The notes beneath the pieces are model-generated. The model was not told the origin of the DNA, did not search any database, and saw only the letters and a program-made list of their open reading frames with translations. Shown piece by piece: positions 55,665-64,000 of a DNA stretch of 64,000 nucleotides (position 1 is the stretch's first letter; every line of letters starts with the position of its first letter). This DNA is from Hysterangium stoloniferum (Eukaryota; Basidiomycota; Agaricomycetes; Hysterangiales; Hysterangiaceae): contig WHVD01000175.1 in assembly GCA_015178975.1 (NCBI GenBank), positions 100,674 through 164,673 of the forward strand, written 5' to 3'. The position numbers and the translations under genes are program-made.

Positions 55665-56870
55665 ATTCCTATCAGGTGAAGTCAGCCGCCACTCCATCAA
55701 GGGCAATATAACACATACGGTCTGTCCGATGTTCTTAACATTGGTCTTGATGTAACCCAAGAGCTCTTGAGTGTGCAACCCTGAAAAATGTTCTGCGCGC
55801 ATCTTCTTCGCTGCCTCAACTTCGAAAAAGACGTATGAGAAGACATCGCGGAGCATCTGTTGCAATTCATGCTCCATGTAGATGCCACGTGGTGTTGTTT
55901 CTGTCTTCAATGGGAGACCAGCCTGTGTACCGTAAGTAGATGCATAGGACCACATTAAAAATAAAATAACTCACAATGGCCGTAGCTGCAAAGTGCACCG
56001 GAATGAGGTTTAGTACCTCACCCTGAGCAAGGCATGTTATTAAAGTAATTGAATATAAGAATGGAATCTAAGAGAACGTACGACAAGATCCACACTGTAA
56101 CCAGCACTTCCAGAAAGAGTGAAGCTCTTCTGCTTTATCAAAGCCTGTGTCGTGTCAAAGTAGAACTGCTCAGCCTTCTCCAAAGCCGAGGCATCGTTCG
56201 CCAATGAATTGATGAGCAGTTCAGAGTCTGCCTTGTGTTGTACGGGGTCGTTCAAACTCGCCAAGTATCTAGCATCGCACACAATTTGAGGATAAAGTCC
56301 AACCCAAAAGCAACAAAACAACATACCCACTAGCACGATTCTCAAATATTTGCTGGACACGGGGAACATACGGGGTATGGAACGTAGCGTGATCACGGAC
56401 GATTGAATTGACCGCTGCGTATGACTCGACAATATATGGGCCAGACGCACGACCGGGACGTTCGAAGGAGTACTTATCCGCGATCCCTGGCTTTGTGAGG
56501 TTCTTCTCCATTGCCTCGGGAGGCATAAGCGGGAACCACATGAATGTGCTGTTCTCGGTATAGTCGTGTGGGAGTGTGGGGAGTAGGACTGATAAATATA
56601 ATGACAAACAGGTCACACATGAACATCATTGCTTCCCTGCATAAGAGAAATTGGTTACACACGTCGTCCTAGCATGCTACCAAACTCATCATTGGTGGTA
56701 TCGTGCTGACAGTCTTGGAAACCCCATGCAGTGAGATTTGCAGGTGTGAAATCTGCTGTGAAGAAACAATCGCCACGAGTAAGAGCGATGGCATCTATAA
56801 CTAGTTTAGACGACGAATGCTCAATGATAATGGGGTGTATTTTTTCAAACCTGCGAGAATGGCACAAGAA
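55665..56870 (-). pseudogene. Ppo-type fatty-acid dioxygenase, central fragment (copy 2)
   Basis: The minus-strand exon at about 56856-56660 reads RFEKIHPIIIEHSS, LTRGDCFFTADFTPANLTAW and GFQDCQHD, the end of the dioxygenase domain. Next come ENSTFMWFPLMPPEAMEKNL and DKYSFERPGRASGPYIVESY. After the intron at about 56273-56330 come YLASLNDPVQHKADSELLIN and DTTQALIKQKSFTLSGSAGY. After two further introns (GTACGT..CAG, GTGAGT..CAG) it reads GLPLKTETTPRGIYMEHELQ, then MLRDVFSYVFFEVEAAKKMR. Coding ends near KNIGQT, where the array begins, so the heme-thiolate Cys and the N-terminal dioxygenase core are missing. Better preserved than copy 1. Confidence 0.88.
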
Positions 56871-57035
56871 GTGGTGTGAGGAGGGCAGAGACCTGCGCCA
56901 GGCTCAACCTGGTTTACAAAGAACAGTAAGTGACAGTCCGATCGCGTCACTTACAAGGGACAAATGGCACTTACTGGTTTAGTTTCTTCTGCTTGCAGCC
57001 CAGGCTATGGACGAGTGTCACAGGCAGTAACGCAG

Positions 57036-57092
57036 TGACATCATATGGGCCCGGCGCTCCCTCGCGTAGCTTAGAGGGACCATATGATGTCA
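57036..57092. repeat. Isolated 57-bp palindromic element, perfect 13-bp ends
   Basis: TGACATCATATGG and CCATATGATGTCA are exact inverted repeats, with an inner TCCCTC/GAGGGA stem. This copy is not in an array and sits on the upstream side of Ppo copy 2. Confidence 0.88.
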
Positions 57093-58357
57093 TAGGGAGG
57101 GCTGCCCTTCACCAGAGACGCTATTGGAGTTGCCTGCTCTGGAAACCGTAAACCCTAAGGGAACAATGGAACATGAGCTTGGATATGGGAAAGAAAGGAT
57201 GGTATCCGTATTATTCTTAATCAAACACACTATTTTCTCAGCCTTTCGCACCTTATCTTTGTTAGATATAGTCACTCGGCACAGTAGCTACAGGTTGTGT
57301 ACGATTGTGGGTCCATGGTGTCCACTCATCTTCGCTCCTGCACTTCTAGTCCTGAGCATCCATCTCGCTTCTTCATTCTAATAATCATCTCCAAATGTAC
57401 GTATCACTTTAAATACTATCATAAATCGTTTAACCATTCCCTACCAGATCTTCCACAAACCCACCTAAATCCCAAGGGTTAAACTTATGGAAACATCTAT
57501 GGCAAGTCGAGGAGTTTTTTGAGGATGCCATCTGCGCCTATGACTACTCGGATCAATACGACCCCGACGTCTGCTGCTAGAGTAACAGCTGCGCTATCTT
57601 CATACAAGCCTGCCAACTCGCCCTCGAAGTCCTCCCCGATTTCTTCTCACACATTTTCCCTCACGCTCCGAGCAAACAATATGTTCTCCCTCGCAGCATC
57701 CGACGCCTAAGCCTCCTTCTCCACCCGTGAAAGGGCCACATACCCATCCAAAGCATGGCCACGCAGCCCAGGTCCAAGCCCACGCTCCCACCACATGCCC
57801 ACGCTCCCACCGCCCATCCTCACCCCGGCGAACGCGCACCTCCCAAATCTCTCTCCATCCGTGCGCAGCCTCTTCCCCGCACTCTCCGCCACCACGCCGC
57901 CGACGGTCCACACTGGGGAAGACCCAGCAGTCCTGACGCTCACGCTCCTCGCCGACACGCTTATGCAGCAGGCGCAGATTATGCTGGGGACGAGGGAGAA
58001 GGTGCGGCGTGGTGTGTTAGGGCCGTAGAGGGGGTGATTGATATTGTCGGGGAAGAGGTATGGGCTGCTGCCGTTGTGGTTTGTGGATAGAATCCCCATT
58101 CACAACTCATCAAGTGTATTTAAGGTCTCTCTTTTGCAAGTGAGTTTTCTGGATCACTTGTCATCTAACGCATTATCTTTTCATCTCGCTGTTGCATTAT
58201 AGGTCAAAAAAGATCGGGGAACAGTCGAGGTCCTCTGGGATGGAGGACAAAAGCGTGAGTTCTAGTGGGGGAGTATCGTGTGGAGTTCAAGTGGTGAAAC
58301 AGGGAGGAAGCCAACGGCTGAGGGTGCGTTATCTCTGGGCTTTTGAATCTAATCATC
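57093..58357. other. Unassigned, partly GC-rich coding-like tract
   Basis: 57480-58060 is GC-rich with overlapping Pro/Ser/His-rich frames on both strands, including VEEFFEDAICAYDYSDQYDP just upstream and LTLLADTLMQQAQIMLGTRE at about 57941. It may be decayed exons of a host gene. No family is recognised, and frames conflict. Confidence 0.3.
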
Positions 58358-58359
58358 GT

Positions 58360-59871
58360 CTCATACCATCACCTTGCACCTTCTACAGAAATTGCTACGA
58401 ATCCGGTACCATTGAAACCTACACCCAAATATGTGGCATGGACATCATCGACAGTAAGATGTGGTCCACCTGCAATGCTCTCTGCCCCAATCTACGACAC
58501 TTCTCTGGCTGAGCTGTTCTCACTTCAGACGCAGTTGTTCCAGCAGCTGCAGCAACTAGGACCAGAGCACAGGGACCAGGTCAAATTTCCCGCCCCCATC
58601 TGTCCAACAGATCGGACCAAATACGAACGGACAGGTATGGTATCAGGGAATGAGTCAGTTCCGCGTAGCGCCACAACCTACTACCGGGAGTGACACAGCT
58701 TCTACCCCATCAACCTCAACCGCAGCCTCAACCACGGCTGCTGTTTCCAATCCAATGACAATAGAAGATCCAATTTCACCATCCCCCGAGGATGGCCTCA
58801 ATGCTCTTCTAGATGGGGCGATTGAACATTTTGGATATGCTGCTGGTGATGTCTTCCATGCGATCTATCATTTCGACTCGATGACCGAGGACCATAAGAA
58901 AGCTTTCCAGATAAGTCACCAAGCGTTGCAAGAGACCACAGCCGTCCTTGCCCCTGGTAATATTGTTCTCAACTCTCGTGTTTCTCATCGGATCCTCGTT
59001 ATACACCCTATCCCTTGCGAGTATCTAGAGGCGGATTATTGGGCATTGAATTTCAAATCAAGCTGGATTGGCAGGAGCATGCTAAAGCAGCTGCATATTG
59101 CAGGGGATATCAACATTTGCCAGACAATCAATATGTTACGACAGAGGCCGCAAACAGCAGCACTGGCAGTGTGGTACTTTGAGCCGCTTGCTCATTGTCG
59201 GCTCACGGCGGGCTCTACGGGCGGCTTCTGGCCTCTTGTCACAATGACTTCCAACGGGGCTGACCCCCCGGAGGTCATTTCAGACCCTTCAATCTCCATA
59301 CCTAATAATGTGAAGTTTGCCCAAGTCCAACGCAAGGTTGTCAAATTCCAATCCACCGCTGACTTGCCTACATGCTTTAAGGAACACGAGTATTACCAGC
59401 CTGTTACACCGAATTTCCCGTTGTTCGATGCTTTCACAGTTGATTTGTATCCTTCAAGACACTCGGCCATTCTCTGGATTCTACAGATGACCATGTTCCG
59501 GTCGCATGGAGGCTCGGCGGTGGGTTATCGAGCGATCCGCAAAATTGTTGCTGCCTTGAAGAAGCAACTTCGGGAGACCCCTCCCCCCTCCCAAAAAAAA
59601 AAGAAAAATCACAATGCCTGAGGCCGATAACAAGCCGACAGTCTCGGAGCCGCTCGTGGAGGTCCGCTACCTTCTCATCTCTCCAAGAGCACAGAATGAT
59701 CCCGTGCAACCTACGAAGACGTGGCGCTTTCCCAAAGGATGGAACGAAAATTGCAAGATGTATGATCATCGTGGTGACGTGTACTGGTTAGAGATTATTT
59801 TTACGGTGCGTATTGTGGATATCGCTCCGTCATTATTACAAACTGAAGGGTATTCCACCTTACAGTTGTAG
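58360..59871 (+). pseudogene. RHS/CRN-like basidiomycete protein, homopolymer frameshift
   Basis: An upstream exon (after CTACAG at 58387) gives KYVAWTSSTVRCGPPAM and LFSLQTQLFQQLQQLGPE. The main frame 58650-59621 (323 codons) has a Ser/Thr-rich start, AAGDVFHAIYHFDSMTED, VSHRILVIHPIP, FKSSWIGRSMLKQLH, VWYFEPLAHCRLTAG, TPNFPLFDAFTVDLYPSRHS and AILWILQMTMFRSHGGSAVG. After a run of ten A (59593-59602) the sequence continues in another frame as VEVRYLLISPRAQ, TWRFPKGWNENCKMYDHRGD, VYWLEI. I recall this arrangement from large Agaricomycete families labelled retrotransposon-hotspot or Crinkler-like, function unknown. The family name is from memory and uncertain. A sequencing error in the A-run would restore the frame. 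Confidence 0.5.
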
Positions 59872-59879
59872 ATGGCCGC

Positions 59880-60517
59880 TGTTTTTTGATCCTAAATCCT
59901 GCTACTGAGTCAGGCACGGCTCGACACTAATTCGAGTTGTTGAAGTCCGGGTGTGAAATCAATATTTGATTCATTATTTTGTATCTACTAGATTCCTTAT
60001 AGTACGTGAGGATTTCTGTACTGTGTAGGCTAATGTCACGATGAACGGATTTTGCCACTGTATAACCAATGATGACCGGTCTAGCGAGGACAACTATCTT
60101 TGCTTTGTCAGAAATTTTAGAATCGTCATCATTGCAAATACACTTACATTGTCCAAATTAGATGATATGTTTCTGCACGGTCTCATCCCCTGCTTCCCAG
60201 CCTGTCCAAAATGAATTTCATGAGTTAGCGTCCAAGTCAGGTGTAGGTAATTGAAACATACAATCCTCCTCTCAAGTGGTTCAGGTCCGAAAACGTCATT
60301 TATGATATGTCTTTCCTCAGTCACAATGTCTTCCGTCTTCCAAATATCAAATCGAAGCTCCAAAGTTGGTGGCTGTAGTCCCAACTAGTCCGGGCCGACC
60401 AGTGAAAAGTGTTCAAAGCCGAATAAGTGGCCAAATCCAAGGTAGTAGTACATTGTTGTTTTGTGGCATTCGCACTTAGACTGATCTGATTTCATTTCTT
60501 CATCTTGACACTTGTAG
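59880..60517. other. Unassigned interval
   Basis: A 96-codon minus frame (60094-60384) has no recognised motif. Two stretches resemble introns, but no consistent gene model emerges. Confidence 0.3.
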
Positions 60518-60656
60518 GACGACCTGCAAGGATCAGCAGACGATGATCCGCTACTACTATAACATAATAAGGGTACACATGGCTGTCGGTGAGCTGGAGC
60601 AGTTTGGCGGGCAGGGTGCGGAAGTGAGGGATTTGATTTTGTCGATGCTAGACTAA
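60518..60656 (+). CDS. Possible terminal exon of an unknown gene
   Basis: After a TTGTAG acceptor-like end, one frame reads DQQTMIRYYYNIIRVHMAVG, then ELEQFGGQGAEVRDLILSML ending D and TAA at 60654-60656. The composition is protein-like (amphipathic, no low complexity). I found no convincing upstream exon. Confidence 0.3.
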
Positions 60657-61107
60657 TGTTGAAGTGGTGTGAGTTTTACTTTTTGTCTTTGTCTTTGTCG
60701 TCTTCTTACATCTGTCAATAAAAAAATTTTTTGTACTGATGATATTCCATATCTTTGCCTCCAGTCAGGACACTGCTAATTGTCTTATGCATCCATTCTG
60801 GACGCCTGTTTCGCGAATTAGAACAATATTTACTCAGTACTTTGACAGCACCGATCGAGAAGGGTCCCAAGTTCAAACGAATGGTTGTTGCCATTCGTAC
60901 ACGCAAGGTCTTAAGATAGATATTGCCCAAATTTCTCTTTTCTCAACAGCTTAAATGCTAATGAACCTCTCTAGCCTGAAATACTTGTTCTTGATAGCTT
61001 TTATAACAGGTTTTGAATGGATACAGATCATATACATTTTTCGAGTCTGACCTGTCCGGTAGTGTCCGATATTCTGTGGCCTATCTGCTGTAAGGGAGTG
61101 TAACTCC
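60657..61107. other. Non-coding interval
   Basis: Nothing recognised, only short frames of about 70 codons on both strands. Confidence 0.35.
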
Positions 61108-61794
61108 CTACACTGTGATGTGGTAATAGTCATGTGAAAAATTTACCTCGTAATCATTGAACGTTTGTTGTGCCCGTCGTTTTTGCGCCACGTTTGTCGG
61201 CCACGCTCTTTCACCAAACAGTCTGGTTAGCCACTCATTAACAGGTATAGCTAAGCAGTAGCGTAAATGACCGTCTTCCACTTTTGGCGTATCCGTGAAA
61301 GGCATCCCAGGACAAGATCGACTGAGATAATGGTCTTTGGCGAAGAGCAACAGTAGTCGGCATACAAGTTCGCCATTTTTACCTACATCTATCATCCCGC
61401 TCTCAATTTTGTTTTTGAGGTGAAATAATACATTTGGAAGAACTTGGTCATATTCCCACATCACATCCGCCGCCGCATGTGAAAGAAGCGGCTCTGAAGG
61501 ATAGCATGTTTCTTTCCAAGATCGGTCCTCTGTGACGGAGATGCAGATCCGCATATGACTGGCCACCGACGTCTCCATGTACTCGACCGTCTCGGGGTGC
61601 CCAAACACTACATCCAAGGCGAATCGTTGCGAAACTAGTGCAAGCGAACATGCCGCCTTTGTATTATCATAATCGTGCGCCAGCATCAGCTTCCGCTTAG
61701 CTACTGCCACAAGCTCTGAAATCGGAACGCACGCGTTCGTCGTAGACCATCGGTAGATAGACATGAGGTAAATCCCACCGTAGTGTTGTCCCAC
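61108..61794 (-). CDS. Conserved Agaricomycete protein of unknown function, truncated
   Basis: A 228-codon frame from ATG 61794. Blocks LACVSQRFALDV-like ALVSQRFALDVVFG, ASHMRICISVTEDR, PSEPLLSHAAADVMW, NKIESGMIDVGKNGELVCRL, LPVNEWL-like IPVNEWLTRLFG and FNDYEVNFSHDY match a multicopy mushroom family I know only as hypothetical (pattern SEPLLAEAA...GLI..GEKGELVARLLL). In that family the protein normally continues well past the VNFSH block, so the TAG at 61108-61110 probably truncates it, or an intron donor (GTAAAT) lies at that point. No catalytic motif is evident. Confidence 0.5.
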   Translation of the reverse strand: MGQHYGGIYLMSIYRWSTTNACVPISELVAVAKRKLMLAHDYDNTKAACSLALVSQRFALDVVFGHPETVEYMETSVASHMRICISVTEDRSWKETCYPSEPLLSHAAADVMWEYDQVLPNVLFHLKNKIESGMIDVGKNGELVCRLLLLFAKDHYLSRSCPGMPFTDTPKVEDGHLRYCLAIPVNEWLTRLFGERAWPTNVAQKRRAQQTFNDYEVNFSHDYYHITV

Positions 61795-62376
61795 TCACAA
61801 AGGACGTCCAAGCCCAGTCATGTGATTAACATCGTTCAACACAGGCCAGCTTTCAGAGTCTAGACTGAATTCATGTGCTGATTGATCGAAACCCAATTCA
61901 GTAAATGGCCTAAATAAGAGCTTGCTCCAACCAAAACCCGCAAAGACGGATCTGCCAACATCAGCATACAACTCTCAGTCCATCTATATTTCAAACCAAA
62001 TAGGAATCATTCTGACGTATGAATACTGCTTGGAGCCACAAAGTCAGCTATTTGCAAATTAGTTGAAGTGAAAATCGCCCAAATTGGGTATCTATCCGCG
62101 TTAGAATATATACTGATCGCGCGACAAATTATGTCCACTGGGATATATTTCTGTTCCTGACACCCTCGCTCGTCTCGAAGAATAGCAGCCTCATCAAAAC
62201 CTCAGATGGATGGAAGATCAATGAAATTGAAAGATACGTGAGCTGGCATGTTCCAGGCAGAGTTACGCTGTGAGCTTCGGGATGAATATCGATGAGGCCA
62301 GGGTGGAAGGCTAAGGTAGTTATTCAGGGAAAGAGAAAAGTATAATAAATGAGGCACTTTATGTATCTTTCTTTAG
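61795..62376. other. Non-coding interval
   Basis: No frame or repeat recognised. It includes the upstream region of the minus-strand gene ending at 61794. Confidence 0.35.
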
Positions 62377-62882
62377 GTGACGGGTGCCCTGCAGGTGAGA
62401 ATGATATATATTATATTCATCCTTTCCTCCATAACATCCAATCCACATCTCCTGCAATGTAATCCTCGCTCTCTCTGGATATCCTAAGCACCCTCCCGAT
62501 CACCATTAAAACTGAATCTCTGTACCCAAACCCCTGCCGTTTGCCACAGCCCCTCGCCGCTACTTCCTTGAACGAAACAGTGCCAATGTTTTGGTTTTCT
62601 GCATCGCCCTTTTGGCCACGACAAAGCCTACCGCATTCAATGTGAAATGATTATCAGGCCATCGGGACTGGGGAATTAGTGTGCCTGGCAGGATTGAAAG
62701 TGGGAGCGGTCCAGTCCATTCGTCTGGTCGGTGAAGGACAGTGCCGTTGGAGCCTCGGGGACAGTGTGGTCCAGGAGGGACCTATTATTTGGGTCAACAT
62801 TAGTGTGTAAAGAAGGGAAGAGGGCGCACTGTACGTTTTGATCATGGCGGGTGCCCTGCAGCTGCCATTGTGCCGACTGTCA
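62377..62882 (-). repeat. Family S dispersed repeat, fullest copy
   Basis: About 500 bp on the minus strand: GTCGGCACAATGGCAGCTGC (head), GACCCAAATAATAGGTCCCT, CACACTGTCCCCGAGGCTCC, TTCACATTGAATGCGGTAGG, GGCAGGGGTTTGGGTACAGA, and the tail GGATGAATATAATATATATC. Near-identical 19-mers GACGGGTGCCCTGCAGGTG (62379-62397) and GGCGGGTGCCCTGCAGCTG (62846-62864) flank it as direct repeats. It is non-coding, and a SINE-, TRIM- or MITE-like nature is undecided. Confidence 0.7.
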
Positions 62883-63059
62883 ATATGGATTACCGTTTCA
62901 AGAGCATTGTTGTTGATGTTGGTCTATGGCTCTCTGGCAATGGCAGCAGCAGCTGATGTCGCGGCGGGTGAGACCATTTAGGTACGTAAATATGAGGTCT
63001 GTCAGAGATATTGTAAGACTGATATCACGACGAAGAAGTTTTGGCACTGTGTATAACAA

Positions 63060-63400
63060 ATGATGACTTCAATTCTACATCAGGAAATGTATGGCATAGA
63101 TTATGAAAGAATGAACTGACATTTCAAGATTTGACGAAACAGGACTGCAGATGAGTGTTGTCAATATAACTATGAGTCTTCAGCTGTTTTGACATCCGTT
63201 AGGAATTACTAGACGAAGACGGCGTCTTCTGAGATTCTGACGTATAGAATTTGACGGCTTCGCGATTTCTTTTGTGGCGTTTATTGTAGTTGGTCTTGTA
63301 CTGGGACGGGTTGGAGCAGATAGATTGTTTGGCTGCGAATTAGAAGAACTAGATTTATCCAGAATCGAGTGCTTACTACGAGCCTGTTTTTGACCACTTG
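63060..63400 (-). pseudogene. FunK1 fragment, deletion derivative
   Basis: CTACATCAGGAAATGTATGG with AAGATTTGACGAAACA match 12870-12945 of the FunK1 pseudogene. Then GAATTACTAGACGAAGACGG and GATTGTTTGGCTGCGAATTA match 13695-13850. The roughly 750 bp between are missing. It lies just beyond the family S copy at 62377-62882, echoing the 11.8-15 kb arrangement. Confidence 0.65.
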
Positions 63401-63429
63401 TTTGTATTGCGGCAGGTCGGGATGGATGG

Positions 63430-64000
63430 TTAATGAATGGTGACAAAAACAGTTTTGAATGGCGACGAAGAGAATTTGAATGGTAACAAAGAGGATATTG
63501 AATAGCGATGAAGAGAATTTCAAATGGCGACAAAGAGGTTTTTGAATGGTGACGAAGAGGATTTTAATGGTGAGGAAGATGTTTTTGAACAGTGATGAGA
63601 CGTTTTCAAACAGTGATCACATTTATGAACAGCAACTAAGAGATTTTTGAATGGCAACAAAGAGGTTTTCGAATGGTGACAAAGAGGTTTTCGAATGCGA
63701 TGAACAGGTTTTCAACAGTGAGGAAGAGGTTTTCAACAGTGAGGAAGAGGTTTTCAACAGTGAGGAAGAGGTTTTCAAACAGCGATCACGTTTATGAACG
63801 GTGACTAAGAGATTTTTGAATAGTGACAAAAAAACCTTTTCAATGCGAAAGACACCCCTTTCAATGCCATGCACAACGGTGATCAAGATCATCACGACAA
63901 AGAGCCATCAATAGCAAAGATTGGAGGTTGAGTGGCATTTGGGACGGCGATGAAGATATTTTGGGACGGCAACGAAGAAGTTTTGGGACAGCAATGAAGA
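63430..64000 (-). repeat. Degenerate minisatellite, same family as 19280-19890
   Basis: Many imperfect copies of AATGGCGACGAAGAGGATTT run to the window edge. The reverse complement matches the GTCGCCATTCAAAA motif of 19280-19890. A local 22-bp unit TTTTCAACAGTGAGGAAGAGG repeats three times at 63708-63775. Confidence 0.8.

Overview
The window looks like a transposon-rich stretch of a filamentous basidiomycete, most likely an Agaricomycete. The reasons are the short introns (about 49-68 bp) with GTRAGN donors and CTAAY branch sites, several FunK1-type fungal kinases, a Ppo-type fatty-acid dioxygenase, an FKS1 glucan-synthase fragment, a fungal NLR remnant, and large numbers of LTR, LINE, Tc1 and RecQ-type element remnants. 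No rRNA, tRNA or CRISPR was recognised. Most coding sequence is broken. The best candidate for an intact host gene is a four-exon kinase-like gene at 21313-23321 (minus, 616 codons). A 300-codon gene at 39268-40173 is open apart from one in-frame TGA.

Layout. 1-2585: FunK1 scrap and a solo LTR with a perfect 5-bp target duplication. 2640-7118: a RecQ-helicase element whose N-terminal domain resembles a tyrosine recombinase. 7503-9590: a tandem array of about 375-382 bp units, each containing two intron-like segments and a 57-bp palindrome. 10-19 kb: two divergent FunK1 pseudogenes (12273-14635 minus, 15690-18636 plus) among dispersed repeats. 19-24 kb: minisatellite, kinase-like gene, LINE tail. 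24335-26450: lipase-NB-ARC NLR pseudogene. 26767-33403: a transposon nest that can be resolved by target duplications, made of an outer LTR containing a solo LTR and a Tc1 element, with a second solo LTR of the same family alongside in the opposite orientation. 35-40 kb: another solo LTR, an FKS1 5' fragment, and the 39268-40173 gene. 41-48 kb: dispersed repeats, a 72-bp minisatellite, Copia and Ty3/Gypsy remnants. 48-57 kb: a segmental duplication (Ppo fragment plus mini-array) split by a truncated Tad-like LINE and a RecQ-derived hairpin. 57-64 kb: an RHS/CRN-like gene with a homopolymer frameshift, a conserved unknown, and more repeats.

Themes. (1) Many stops fall where family knowledge expects arginine and read TGA for CGA. 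The CpG in the palindrome ends (TGACGTCA) appears as TGATGTCA or TGACATCA. Both fit C-to-T decay at CpG across the region. (2) The arrays recur beside unrelated genes. The first unit can be spliced in silico to an 80-codon frame, which makes them the most unusual structures here. (3) Solo LTRs with intact target duplications dominate over full-length retroelements, so ectopic LTR recombination has been active. All functional statements rest on motif recognition by eye, without database searches.
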